DNA of 64,000 nucleotides from Candidatus Zixiibacteriota bacterium (GTDB lineage: Bacteria > Zixibacteria > MSB-5A5 > GN15 > PGXB01), in NCBI GenBank assembly GCA_900498245.1, contig LS998015.1:861125-925124 (forward strand). Direction: 5' to 3'. A program made the translations under genes and the position numbers. Shown piece after piece: positions 1 to 9,144 of this stretch. The notes beneath the pieces are model-generated. The model was not told the origin of the DNA. It did not search any database and saw only the letters and a program-made list of their open reading frames with translations. The number at the start of each line of letters is the position of its first letter. Positions within the stretch are counted from its first letter, which is position 1.

Positions 1-2997
1 CCCCTCGTGCAAAACATAATTCCTGTCAGGACTCAATTCCGCGGAGTTCCAGGAAATAGTCGCACAGCGCGCGGGAGTCGGCGGAGCGGCACTTCCGTGC
101 GGATCGACTTCAATGGTCCAGAAGTAACAATTTTCGCCTTTCTTCTGAATGTCTTTTGAGTATGGCCCGTCGTAGCCGGAATGCCAGAGTTGAATGGAGG
201 CCGTATATTCGGGCGGTTTGGGAGGAGCATAGGTGACGGTACTGACATCGCCCATTCCGATAACCGCACTTGAGGTCGAAATGGCATTTCCGGCTGTTTC
301 ACCTGTAACAGTTATTGTGGCCGCCCAGTTGGACGGTCCGCTGGTGTCGACCACCGTAATGGGGACAATTTCCGAATCAACCGCCGAAAACGGATCAGTG
401 GCGAAGAATCTGACATTGAATATTCCGGTCTGACCGGGTGCGGGCGTGAAGGAGAAAGAGCCGGTGTTGTTTCCGTTATCGATGAAACCGGCATTAAGAG
501 GCAAGTCGGCGGCCGTCAGAACCAAAGTTTCATTATCCGGATCGGTGGCCGTAACCGAGAAGACAAGGGAATTCCCGAGCGTATCGGTTTGGGGGCTTAT
601 GGCCGCCAAAACCGGCGGGCGATTGGTGTTAAGGACGGAAATATTGACTATTTCCGTGTCGGCCAGGGAACCGTCGAAGGCAACGAAATTGATATTATAC
701 GAGCCGGCCTGAGTATAGTCCGGTGAGAAATTAAAAGTTCCGGTACCGTTGCCGTTATCGACAAAGGCGGCATTGGACGGGAGAGGGGAGGCCGATAGTG
801 CCGGCGTTGTGCCATCGGGATCGGAAGCAGAAACGCCGAAGTTGAGAGTCTGCCCTTCGGCAACCGATTTGGAACCGATGGCCGCGAGGACCGGCGGGAG
901 ATCGGGATTGCCGACAACAATATTATTAGTCGCCCAGGGCGTCCCGGCCTCGTTGGCGGAATAAGGTGTAATTCGCGCCTGCCAGATTTCGCCGATCTGT
1001 GTCTCCTGCGGGACAATCCGGTTGGCGCCGTTGGCCGTATAAAGGGCCGCAATTTGCTGGGGCGTCAGGGGGTAGTTATAAATCCGGGCATCATCGATCT
1101 TACCTTTCCAGGCGTATGCTCCCTGGGTTGCACCCACCAGAACTCCGGCGTCGGTGACATCGCGCTCGTTGGTCGGAGTAATGGCACTGTTCACGAGGAC
1201 GCCGTTGAGATAAAGATCCATTTCTCCGGTTGAATAATTAAAAGTGACCGCGGCGAAGTACCATTGATTGGAGGCGATGGTTCCGGCCGGCGTCTGTACG
1301 ATGCGCCAGTCGCCGTTCTGGCCGGCGCTGAGGCGCTGATCGGCCGTCACACGGAGACCGTGTCCTCCGGTGGTCAGATTGTTGTGATCCCAGCCGGAAA
1401 GTATATGGTTGTATTCGTTGGTGGTGGTGCGGTAAATCCAGACCGTTTTCGTGTATGATGATTTGGTGGGGAAGATATTACCGGCGATCAGATATGAACT
1501 GCCGTCGTAAGTGAAACAGCCGAAGCCGTCATGCCCGCCGTTCGGGGTCCAAACCGGATTTCCCATCGGGAGAGCCGTAATATTATTGCCCGAGGCGTCG
1601 TCGAGAGCGAAAGTCGCGCCGCCCTCGAACGGCATATATAGAGTCATGAGCGGAGCGCCATTTTTGTACCACGCGGTGGCGGCGGTAGTCGCCTCAAGTG
1701 CCAGATTATAGGAAGCGGCGAGGGAATCCCCGGAAATGATATTCAAAGTCTGATTGCTTATGGCCACCGTTGAATCGGCGATATTGATGGTGTAATTCTG
1801 AGTGGCGGACCCGGTGGTATTTATGGCGGATATAGTTACGTTATATGGTCCCGATGAACTCGGATACCACCTGACTATTCCGCTGAGAGTATCGATGGTC
1901 ATCCCCGCAGGGCCCAATGTCAAATTATATATCGGGGTCGGACCGCCGGTGGCGTCAGCGGTGTACGAATACAATTTCCCCGCAATTCCGGTGGTAACCG
2001 GCGCCGATGTAAAAACCGGGACGGTCGGGACTATTGTCAAAGAATTGGAAGCCGTCGTTGTGCCGACCGCGCTTGAGGAAAAAGGTGTCACCTGGGCCTG
2101 CCAGGTATCCCCGACAACGGTCTCGGATGCCGTTATCTTGTCGGCCCCGTGCAAAGCATAAAGGGCCTTGATTTGATCGCCGGTAAGGGCATAATTGTAA
2201 ATTCTGATATCATCCAAAGAACCTCTCCAGGGGGTCGATCCTCCGGTTGCGCCAATTTGCACGGTCGAATCGACCACGTCACGAAGATTCGAAGCGACAA
2301 TGGCGGTATCGATCGGCTGACCGTCCTGGTAAAGAATCATGGTGCCGGTGGTATAATCAAAAGTGACCGCGGCAAAGATCCATCGATTCGACGCAATGCT
2401 GCCGCTCCACCCCTGAACGATTTTAATATCACCGTTCTGGCCGGCGCTGAGCCGTTGATCATAGGTGATGCGCAATCCGTGTCCCGTCGTGGAGGTCTGA
2501 CTGCCGATAATAAAATTATAGGTATTGGTGACGGTACGATATATCCAGGCCGTTTGCGTATAGGAGGATTTGGTGGGGAAAATTTTGCCGGCATTCATGT
2601 AATCGCTGCCACTGAAGGAATATCCCCCAAAACCATCGCGGCCGCCGGTTGCGCTCCAGGTCGGGGCGCCGACGACCGTTACGGTGCGGTTGTTCCCCGA
2701 AAAATCGCGGAGAGCATTGGCCGCCCCGCCTTCGAAAGGCTCGTAGATTGTCATGACCGGGGCGCCATTCTTGTACCAGGCGGTAGCCGCCGTGACCGCC
2801 GTTCCGGTAAGAGTATAGGCGGCACTCAAATCATCATCATTGGTATTGTTCCCCGAAGTTGAATTCAGCGATAAGCCGCTGAGGGCCGGAACCTGAGCCA
2901 GGACTCCGGACGACGCCAACACTACGAGCATTAATGGATAAATGAAAAATGAAAGCCTTGCCCATAGTCCCCGATTAAATAACTTCCCTTTCCGCAT
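1..2997 (-). CDS. Secreted LamG/Ig-repeat protein, C-terminal end outside window
   Basis: The frame stays open for 999 codons from an ATG at 2997 and runs off the left edge, so the C-terminus is missing. GAGGAG precedes the start by about 8 bases. Residues 1-37 form a signal peptide. Two long concanavalin/LamG-type units follow, at about 70-285 and 440-655. They share near-identical openings (TAWYKNGAPxMTxYxPFEGG) and the closing pattern QIxALY, so the unit was duplicated inside the gene. A putative-Ig domain lies between them (about 325-400), and two cadherin/Ig-like repeats of the PPVLAAI type follow (about 697-785 and 792-885). LamG and Ig modules of this kind usually bind sugars or proteins at the cell surface. 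Size and modules suggest a secreted or surface-anchored adhesin or enzyme; a catalytic or sorting domain may lie beyond the edge. Confidence 0.85.
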   Translation of the reverse strand, partial: MRKGKLFNRGLWARLSFFIYPLMLVVLASSGVLAQVPALSGLSLNSTSGNNTNDDDLSAAYTLTGTAVTAATAWYKNGAPVMTIYEPFEGGAANALRDFSGNNRTVTVVGAPTWSATGGRDGFGGYSFSGSDYMNAGKIFPTKSSYTQTAWIYRTVTNTYNFIIGSQTSTTGHGLRITYDQRLSAGQNGDIKIVQGWSGSIASNRWIFAAVTFDYTTGTMILYQDGQPIDTAIVASNLRDVVDSTVQIGATGGSTPWRGSLDDIRIYNYALTGDQIKALYALHGADKITASETVVGDTWQAQVTPFSSSAVGTTTASNSLTIVPTVPVFTSAPVTTGIAGKLYSYTADATGGPTPIYNLTLGPAGMTIDTLSGIVRWYPSSSGPYNVTISAINTTGSATQNYTINIADSTVAISNQTLNIISGDSLAASYNLALEATTAATAWYKNGAPLMTLYMPFEGGATFALDDASGNNITALPMGNPVWTPNGGHDGFGCFTYDGSSYLIAGNIFPTKSSYTKTVWIYRTTTNEYNHILSGWDHNNLTTGGHGLRVTADQRLSAGQNGDWRIVQTPAGTIASNQWYFAAVTFNYSTGEMDLYLNGVLVNSAITPTNERDVTDAGVLVGATQGAYAWKGKIDDARIYNYPLTPQQIAALYTANGANRIVPQETQIGEIWQARITPYSANEAGTPWATNNIVVGNPDLPPVLAAIGSKSVAEGQTLNFGVSASDPDGTTPALSASPLPSNAAFVDNGNGTGTFNFSPDYTQAGSYNINFVAFDGSLADTEIVNISVLNTNRPPVLAAISPQTDTLGNSLVFSVTATDPDNETLVLTAADLPLNAGFIDNGNNTGSFSFTPAPGQTGIFNVRFFATDPFSAVDSEIVPITVVDTSGPSNWAATITVTGETAGNAISTSSAVIGMGDVSTVTYAPPKPPEYTASIQLWHSGYDGPYSKDIQKKGENCYFWTIEVDPHGSAAPPTPARCATISWNSAELSPDRNYVLHEG

Positions 2998-3249
2998 CAG
3001 TAACTCCTCATATTTGAATTATTTCTTTCTATGGTATTAGACATTGCAGTAAAGCAAATTACGCTCCCAAACCGTGGCAGTTTGATATTTATTGACACAT
3101 CTAATTGATTCCCCAATCCCAAGTTACACGAGGGAAATCATAGGGAAATTTGGATTAATAAATAGTTATGGATAAAGTTAAATACTTCTGCCGATATTGT
3201 GCCAAAATTTGCACATCAAACAGATAATCTATTGGGACCTGCAAGACCA

Positions 3250-3963
3250 CTAAGTCTCGCCCAGATAAGCCTTTCTGACTTCTTCGTTCTTCGCCAGTTC
3301 CAACGCGGCCCCCTCCAGCCGGATTTCCCCCGTTTCCAGCACATAGGCATAGTTGGCAATGCTCAAAGCCATATGGGCGTTTTGTTCGACCAGGAGTATG
3401 GTGGTTTGGAGTTCCTTGTTTATTTCCACAATATTCTGAAAGATCGTTTTTACCAGAATCGGGGCAATGCCGAGCGACGGTTCATCGAGCAAAAGAATTT
3501 TGGGACGAGCCAGAATGGCGCGCCCGATAGCCAGCATCTGCTGTTCACCACCGGAGAGCTTCCCCGCCGATTGTTTTATCCGCTCCTGCAATTTTGGGAA
3601 TATAGAGAGGACGTATTGGATATCTTTCTGAATTTCATTTTTATCCTTGCGAGGATAGGCGCCGATTTCCAGGTTTTCACGGGTCGTCAGGTTGGCAAAA
3701 ATCATCCTGCCCTCGGGAGATTGGGCGATTCCTGAAGAGACAATTTTATGAGCCGGCCAATTGGTGATGTCATGGCCGTCATAGAGAATTTTTCCGCTCA
3801 AAACTTTTGCCAGTCCCGATATGGCCCTGAGCGTGGTCGATTTCCCCGCGCCATTGGCCCCAATCAGGGCGACAATTTGTCCTTTGTCGACTTTCAGGGA
3901 AATCCCCTTAAGGGCCGCCACCGCCCCGTAATTGACTTTCAAATCGTCAATTTCCAGGATCAT
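3250..3963 (-). CDS. livF: Branched-chain amino-acid ABC transporter ATPase LivF
   Basis: A 237-residue cytoplasmic ATPase of the LivF type. It has Walker A GANGAGKST near residue 35, signature LSGGEQQML, and Walker B ILLLDEPSLGI, followed by the LivF-typical phrase TILLVEQNAHMAL. It pairs with LivG to energise uptake of branched-chain or other hydrophobic amino acids. Its ATG overlaps the end of livG by four bases, so the two are translationally coupled. It is the last gene of the leftward liv operon. The 252 bases beyond it hold no further gene and no convincing terminator. Confidence 0.95.
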   Translation of the reverse strand: MILEIDDLKVNYGAVAALKGISLKVDKGQIVALIGANGAGKSTTLRAISGLAKVLSGKILYDGHDITNWPAHKIVSSGIAQSPEGRMIFANLTTRENLEIGAYPRKDKNEIQKDIQYVLSIFPKLQERIKQSAGKLSGGEQQMLAIGRAILARPKILLLDEPSLGIAPILVKTIFQNIVEINKELQTTILLVEQNAHMALSIANYAYVLETGEIRLEGAALELAKNEEVRKAYLGET

Positions 3964-4724
3964 ACTTTCTCTCCCAGATACGCTTCTACTACCCGCGGGT
4001 CATTTTGAATTTCGCGGGGATTTCCTTCGGCGATTTTTATCCCATAATCCAGGACCGCAATTCGTTTGCAGATGCCCATAACCACTTTCATGTCATGCTC
4101 AATCAGGAAGACGGCGCATTTGTAATGCTCGCGGACCTGCCCGATGAGCCCCATCAATTCCTTCTTTTCGGCCGGATTCATTCCGGCCGCCGGCTCATCA
4201 AGAAGCAATAATCGCGGCTTGGTCGCCAGGGCGCGAACAATCTCAACCCTTCTCTGAATTCCGTACGGGAGCGAGGTAGCCATCTCTTTCCGGTAGGGAA
4301 GGAGGCCGAAAAAATCGAGTATTTCTTCGATAGTCGCGGCTACTTCCTTCTCCTGCTGAAAAAGGCTATTGGGCTGGACCACGGCCTGCATGAATCCGTA
4401 ACGGATATCTTTCCTAAGCGCCACCTGCACGGTTTCAAAAACACTCAGCGACGGGAAAAGGCGGATATTCTGAAAAGTCCGGGCAATGCCGATAGCGGAT
4501 ATTTCGTGCGGTCTGAGGCCCGCAATATTTCGGCCATCAAAAATAATTTCGCCCGATTTCGGCTGATAGACGCCTGTAATCAGATTGAAGACGGTCGTTT
4601 TTCCCGCGCCGTTGGGGCCGATCAGACCGAGCAAATCATCATTGTCGATATCAAGGCAGAGTTCAGAGACGGCGACCAATCCCCCGAATTTTATGGTGCA
4701 ATTTTGAAGTGACAGAATCGCCAT
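3960..4724 (-). CDS. livG: Branched-chain amino-acid ABC transporter ATPase LivG
   Basis: A 254-residue ATPase partner of LivF. Walker A GPNGAGKTT lies near residue 36. The signature loop is PYGIQRRVEIVRAL and Walker B is LLLLDEPAAGMNP, which is diagnostic for LivG. The C-terminus VVEAYLGE is the usual LivG tail. The gene sits nine bases below livM and overlaps livF, in the order binding protein, livH, livM, livG, livF. Confidence 0.95.
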   Translation of the reverse strand: MAILSLQNCTIKFGGLVAVSELCLDIDNDDLLGLIGPNGAGKTTVFNLITGVYQPKSGEIIFDGRNIAGLRPHEISAIGIARTFQNIRLFPSLSVFETVQVALRKDIRYGFMQAVVQPNSLFQQEKEVAATIEEILDFFGLLPYRKEMATSLPYGIQRRVEIVRALATKPRLLLLDEPAAGMNPAEKKELMGLIGQVREHYKCAVFLIEHDMKVVMGICKRIAVLDYGIKIAEGNPREIQNDPRVVEAYLGEKV

Positions 4725-4733
4725 CGCCGCCTC

Positions 4734-5687
4734 TCAAGTTTTCTCGGGACTCTGTTTCAGGAAACGTTTTATATTGATGCCTATGCCGAAGAGTCCTTGC
4801 GGTCGGCTGAGCATGATGATGACCAAAAGGAGCGAATAAATGACCATACGATATTGAGCGATCGCCCTCAGTGCTTCCGGGAGGATGGTCAATAATATCG
4901 ATGCCAGTATCACGCCGCCGATACTGCCCATACCGCCGACGACCACCATGACGACGATTTCAAACGATCTAAGAAAGCCGAATTGCGAGGGATTTATATA
5001 TGTCACGAAATGGGCATACAATCCCCCGGCGATTCCGGCGAAGAAGGCCCCGGTCACGAAGGCCACGACTTTGTACCGGGTGACATTGATGCCGACCGCT
5101 TCCGACGCGATTTCATCGTCGCGGACCGCCATGAACCCTTTGCCGTAAGTGGAATGAATCAAATTATAAATCAGGAAGATCAATATGGCGACAAAGGCAT
5201 AGACCCAGAAAAAATCGGCCAGTTTGGCGATCCCGGTAAAGCCGCGGGCGGCGCCGAGGAAATCAAGGTTTTGAATGATGACTCTTATGATCTCGCCGAA
5301 ACCGAGGGTCGTGATGGCCAGATAATCGCCTTTGAGGCGAAGACTCGGTATGCCGACCAGAAGGCCAAAAATGGAAGCGATAAGCCCCCCGCATAAAAGC
5401 GCCAGAAGAAACATCGGAATGGCCACTGCGGTTCCGGGCTGAAGATTCATGGCAGTCGTAATGACCGAGGCGGTGTACGCGCCGATAGCCATGAAACCGG
5501 CATGACCCAGAGAAAATTGCCCGGCGAAGCCGTTGATTAGATTGAGACTCGAGGCCAGAATGATATTGATGCCGATATAGATAATAATCTGAAAATAATA
5601 GGGGCTGATATACGGTTGGAGAAATGAAAGTCCTCCGGCCGCGATCAGCGAAATCAAAAGAATAAGTTTGGATCGATGGCGTTTCAT
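4734..5687 (-). CDS. livM: Branched-chain amino-acid ABC transporter permease LivM
   Basis: A 317-residue inner-membrane permease with about nine to ten hydrophobic segments. It contains the LivM hallmark around GYLAIxTLGFGEIIR (here LKGDYLAITTLGFGEII) and the conserved loop VVGGMGSIGG before the last helices. With LivH it forms the membrane channel of the importer. It starts three bases after livH ends. Confidence 0.95.
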   Translation of the reverse strand: MKRHRSKLILLISLIAAGGLSFLQPYISPYYFQIIIYIGINIILASSLNLINGFAGQFSLGHAGFMAIGAYTASVITTAMNLQPGTAVAIPMFLLALLCGGLIASIFGLLVGIPSLRLKGDYLAITTLGFGEIIRVIIQNLDFLGAARGFTGIAKLADFFWVYAFVAILIFLIYNLIHSTYGKGFMAVRDDEIASEAVGINVTRYKVVAFVTGAFFAGIAGGLYAHFVTYINPSQFGFLRSFEIVVMVVVGGMGSIGGVILASILLTILPEALRAIAQYRMVIYSLLLVIIMLSRPQGLFGIGINIKRFLKQSPEKT

Positions 5688-5690
5688 GAC

Positions 5691-6596
5691 TCAAACTTTC
5701 TCGGTTTCATATTTCCCCATTATTCCCGACGGCTTCACGAGGAGGATCAGGATCAGGATAGAAAAGGAAATGGCATCTCGGTAGGTCGACGAAATATAGC
5801 CGGTGACCAGTGTTTCCACCAACCCGATAATCAATCCGCCGATGGCGGCCCCGTACAAATTTCCGATCCCGCCCAATACGGCGGCAATGAAGGCTTTGAG
5901 TCCCGGGAATATTCCCATCAAGGGATTGATGCTGGGATAAACCGAGGAATAAAGCACGGCGGCCGCTCCCGCGAGACTGGAGCCGATGGCAAAAACAAAG
6001 GATATGACCGTGTTGATATTGATTCCCATCAGACTGGCGGCATAATGATTGTATGATACCGCCCGCATCGCCGTCCCGATTTTGGTTTTATATACAATCG
6101 TACGGAGCAGTATCATCAGGATAAAAGCCGTCACGATTACGATCAGGGAATTGGTGCTGATGACAAGCGTCTCGGTATTGACAATGGCGGTCGAGGGCAT
6201 CAGAGCGGGGAACAATTTCGGATCCGGCCCGAAAACCAGTTGCCCCCCGAATTCCAGAAACAGGGACATCCCGATCGCGGTAATCAGCACCGTCAACTTG
6301 GGCCGATTGCGGAGTGGTTTGTAGGCGAATTTTTCGATGGTTACGCCGAGGACGGCGCAGATGATCATGGCCGCCGCCATGACCATGAGACCGTTGACAA
6401 ATGTCGAGCCCCCGAAGATCTTGGTAAAAATTGGGGCGGTATAAAATCCGACAAAGGCCCCGACCATAAAAACATCGCCATGGGCGAAGTTAATGAAGCG
6501 CAGGATACCATATATCATCGTGTATCCGAGCGCTATTAACGCATAGATACTGCCGAGCGATACGCCGTTAATGACCTGTTGGAGAAGTTCGTTCAT
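5691..6596 (-). CDS. livH: Branched-chain amino-acid ABC transporter permease LivH
   Basis: A 301-residue permease. It opens with QVINGVSLGSIYALIALGY and continues with MIYGILRFINFAHGD, both classic LivH features. Near the C-terminus the loop AAVLGGIGNLYGAAIGG is where the ATPases are expected to dock. Family length is about 290-310 residues, so it is complete. GTTGGAGAAG precedes the ATG on the opposite strand only weakly; coupling to the upstream binding-protein gene (18 bases away) probably matters. Confidence 0.95.
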   Translation of the reverse strand: MNELLQQVINGVSLGSIYALIALGYTMIYGILRFINFAHGDVFMVGAFVGFYTAPIFTKIFGGSTFVNGLMVMAAAMIICAVLGVTIEKFAYKPLRNRPKLTVLITAIGMSLFLEFGGQLVFGPDPKLFPALMPSTAIVNTETLVISTNSLIVIVTAFILMILLRTIVYKTKIGTAMRAVSYNHYAASLMGININTVISFVFAIGSSLAGAAAVLYSSVYPSINPLMGIFPGLKAFIAAVLGGIGNLYGAAIGGLIIGLVETLVTGYISSTYRDAISFSILILILLVKPSGIMGKYETEKV

Positions 6597-6614
6597 TTAA
6601 ACGGCTTTAGAATT

Positions 6615-7760
6615 TTATTCCGGCTGTATGGTTTCTTTGTACTTCATCTTGCCGTCGGCAATCGCAATAATCACAATCGGTTTTCGGGCATTGCGGTCGG
6701 CATCTATTGTAATGTATCCGGAAACTCCGGGGAAGTCCCTGGTGGCCTTCAAGGCATCGCGAATCTTATCCCCTTCGACACTGCCGGCCCGTTTAATGGC
6801 ATCGAAGAGAAGTCGCGCCGCATCGTAGCCGAGGACCGCAAAGGCATCAGGCGATTCATTGTAAAGTTTTTGATATTTCGTGACAAAATTCTGGACCACC
6901 GGATTAGGGTCATCGGCCGAATAGGCGGTACTAAAATAGCTATTATTCATGGCCGCTCCGCCGATTTCGATAAGTTTGGCCGAATCCCAGCCGTCTCCGC
7001 CGATAAATGGCATATTCATATTCAGGTCGCGGGCCTGTTTTACAATCAGGGCCGCCTCGGTATAATAGCCGGGGACAATTATCGCTTCCGGATCACTCCC
7101 TTTGAGGGCCGTCAACTGGGCCTTGAAATCGGTGTCCCCCTCGCTGTAGGCCTGGGTGGCGACAATCTCACCGCCGAGTTTCTTGAAATTCTCTTCAAAA
7201 TATTGCGCCAGTCCGATGCTGTAATCATTTTTGACATCTTTTAGAATGGCGACCCTTCGCAATTTCAGGGAATTGTATACGAATTTGGCCATGACTTCGC
7301 CCTGGAAAGGATCGATATAGCAAACCCGGAAAATATAATCGCCCTTTTTGGTAACCTCCGGATTGGTCGAGGCGTTGCTTACCATCGGAATCTTATTTGC
7401 CTGACAGATAGGCGCCGCCGCCAGGCTTCGCGACGACGACACCTCGCCGATGACCGCCTTTACTCCGTCCCGCGAAATCAATTTCGTGACCGCCATCGCC
7501 GCTTCTTCCGGTTTGGATTGATCGTCTTCGGTCAGGAGTTTTATCTTTTTCCCCAGAACGCCGCCGTCCTGATTGATTTCATCGACCGCCATCAAGACAC
7601 CGCGATGAGTCGATTGGCCAAAAGTCGCCGTCGTTCCGGTAAGCGATGAATATTCTCCGATCAAAATTTCATTATTGGGCGCTTTTTGCCCGCAAGAGAT
7701 GATCATTACCCCCGCTATTGCCGGTATCATAATTTTAAAGACCAAAATTAATTTTTTCAT
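6615..7760 (-). CDS. Branched-chain amino-acid-type substrate-binding lipoprotein, copy 1
   Basis: A 381-residue periplasmic binding protein of the Leu/Ile/Val-binding family (type I, Peripla_BP_6). The signal peptide ends in a lipobox (MIISC-G), so it should be membrane-tethered. Diagnostic segments are EILIGEYSSLTGTTATFGQ, the NDYSIGLAQYFEE helix and the ligand-wall region VPGYYTEAALI. It is a close tandem copy of the neighbouring upstream gene; differences are scattered substitutions. A good Shine-Dalgarno (GAGGATAAA) precedes the ATG. The pair probably gives the importer two binding proteins with related specificities; the ligand cannot be read from sequence alone. Confidence 0.92.
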   Translation of the reverse strand: MKKLILVFKIMIPAIAGVMIISCGQKAPNNEILIGEYSSLTGTTATFGQSTHRGVLMAVDEINQDGGVLGKKIKLLTEDDQSKPEEAAMAVTKLISRDGVKAVIGEVSSSRSLAAAPICQANKIPMVSNASTNPEVTKKGDYIFRVCYIDPFQGEVMAKFVYNSLKLRRVAILKDVKNDYSIGLAQYFEENFKKLGGEIVATQAYSEGDTDFKAQLTALKGSDPEAIIVPGYYTEAALIVKQARDLNMNMPFIGGDGWDSAKLIEIGGAAMNNSYFSTAYSADDPNPVVQNFVTKYQKLYNESPDAFAVLGYDAARLLFDAIKRAGSVEGDKIRDALKATRDFPGVSGYITIDADRNARKPIVIIAIADGKMKYKETIQPE

Positions 7761-7837
7761 TTTATCCTCTATCGTGTCGCGGTTCCCTATATGGCTAAAT
7801 TCAGATCATCCCTGTTCCGGCTCTGCGGCTTCCCATC

Positions 7838-8980
7838 CTATGGCTGAATGGTTTCCTTATATTGCATTTTACCGCCGCTGATTTCGAGGAAAACGATCGG
7901 TTTGCGAGCGTTTCTCTCGGCATCTATCGTGATCGACCCCGTTACCCCGGGAAGGTCTTTCGTTGTGGCCAGCGCCTGACGGATTTTATCGCCGTCGGTA
8001 CTTCCCGCCCTCTTGATAGCGTCGAACAGGAGCATGGCAGCATCATATCCCAGGGCGGAAAGAGCATCGGGGGGCACATTATAGGCCTTTTTGTACTGGG
8101 TGACAAAATTCTGGACAATCGGGCTGGGATCATAAGCCGAATAGTGGGTGCAGAAGTAGGTCCCGTTCATGGCATCGCCGCCGATCTCGATCAATTTTTC
8201 CGAGTCCCAACCGTCGCCGCCGATGAACGGCATATTCATATTGAGTTCACGCCCCTCCTTGACAATCAGGGCCGCTTCGGTATAGTATCCGGGAACAAGG
8301 ACCGCGTCGGGATTGGCTGCTTTGATTGCCGTCAACTGGGCCTTGAAATCGGTGTCGCCTTCGCTGTAAGCCCGGCTGTCGACCACTTCACCGCCCAATT
8401 TCTGAAAACTTTGTTCAAAAAACTGCGCAAGCCCGATACTGTAATCGTTCTTTACATCCTTCAATATCGCCACTCTTCTCAAATTGAGAGAATTGTAAAT
8501 AAATTTGGCCAGAACCTCTCCCTGAAACGGGTCAATAAAACAGACCCGGAATATATAATCTCCCTTCTGCGTCACTTCGGGATTGGTCGAAGCATTGCTT
8601 ATCATCGGAATATGGTTCGCCTGACAGATGGGGGCGGCCGCCAGACTGCGCGATGATGCCGCTTCACCGATTATCGCCTTGACACCGTCGCGGGAAATCA
8701 GTTTGGTCACCGCCATGGCGGCTTCTTCCGGCTTCGACTGGTCGTCCTCCGTCTGCAATTTAATCTTCTTCCCGAGCACGCCTCCGGCCGCGTTGGTTTC
8801 ATTGACCGCCATTAAAATACCCCGATGCGTCGATTGGCCGAACGTGGCGGTCGTGCCGGTCAGGGATGAATATTCGCCGATCAGGATTTCGTTTTGAGGC
8901 GTTTTCTGCCCGCACGAAAAAAGGCCAAGACTAAAAATTAAAATAATAATAAAGGAAAAAAATGGCTTCAGATGCCGCAT
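7838..8980 (-). CDS. Branched-chain amino-acid-type substrate-binding lipoprotein, copy 2
   Basis: A 380-residue lipoprotein (lipobox GLFSC-G) homologous along its whole length to the gene below it. It shares the segments EILIGEYSSLTGTTATFGQ and NDYSIGLAQ, so a recent tandem duplication is clear. It is the first gene of the liv operon: a near-consensus sigma70 promoter lies about 30 bases upstream and GAGG precedes the ATG. As first and presumably most abundant product it is the likely main receptor of the importer. Confidence 0.93.
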   Translation of the reverse strand: MRHLKPFFSFIIILIFSLGLFSCGQKTPQNEILIGEYSSLTGTTATFGQSTHRGILMAVNETNAAGGVLGKKIKLQTEDDQSKPEEAAMAVTKLISRDGVKAIIGEAASSRSLAAAPICQANHIPMISNASTNPEVTQKGDYIFRVCFIDPFQGEVLAKFIYNSLNLRRVAILKDVKNDYSIGLAQFFEQSFQKLGGEVVDSRAYSEGDTDFKAQLTAIKAANPDAVLVPGYYTEAALIVKEGRELNMNMPFIGGDGWDSEKLIEIGGDAMNGTYFCTHYSAYDPSPIVQNFVTQYKKAYNVPPDALSALGYDAAMLLFDAIKRAGSTDGDKIRQALATTKDLPGVTGSITIDAERNARKPIVFLEISGGKMQYKETIQP

Positions 8981-9008
8981 TGTGACCTCGCTTATTGTTT
9001 AAGGATAA

Positions 9009-9038
9009 ATCATAGCAATTTTTGTGGCGATTTGTCAA
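9009..9038 (-). promoter_or_regulatory. Sigma70-type promoter of the liv operon
   Basis: On the minus strand a perfect TTGACA (9033-9038) and TATGAT (9009-9014) are separated by 18 bases. The predicted start lies near 9001, about 20 bases before the first liv ATG. Confidence 0.8.
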
Positions 9039-9080
9039 GTATTCAAGTCGGAGGACTAGGACCGGTTCTGGAATTAAAAC

Positions 9081-9109
9081 TTTATATAACTCCTCTTCGG
9101 CAGTATAAT
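9081..9109 (+). promoter_or_regulatory. Candidate sigma70 promoter of pgi
   Basis: Perfect TATAAT at 9104-9109, with a weak TTTATA (9081-9086) 17 bases upstream. It would start transcription near 9116, about 30 bases before the pgi ATG. Confidence 0.5.
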
Positions 9110-9144
9110 AACTGATATCGAAAAACCGGGAATGGAGAAGCCTG

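Noticed and set aside
2149-2862. Rightward open frame inside the LamG protein gene
   Set aside because: It is antisense to a continuous 999-codon frame with signal peptide and repeated domains.
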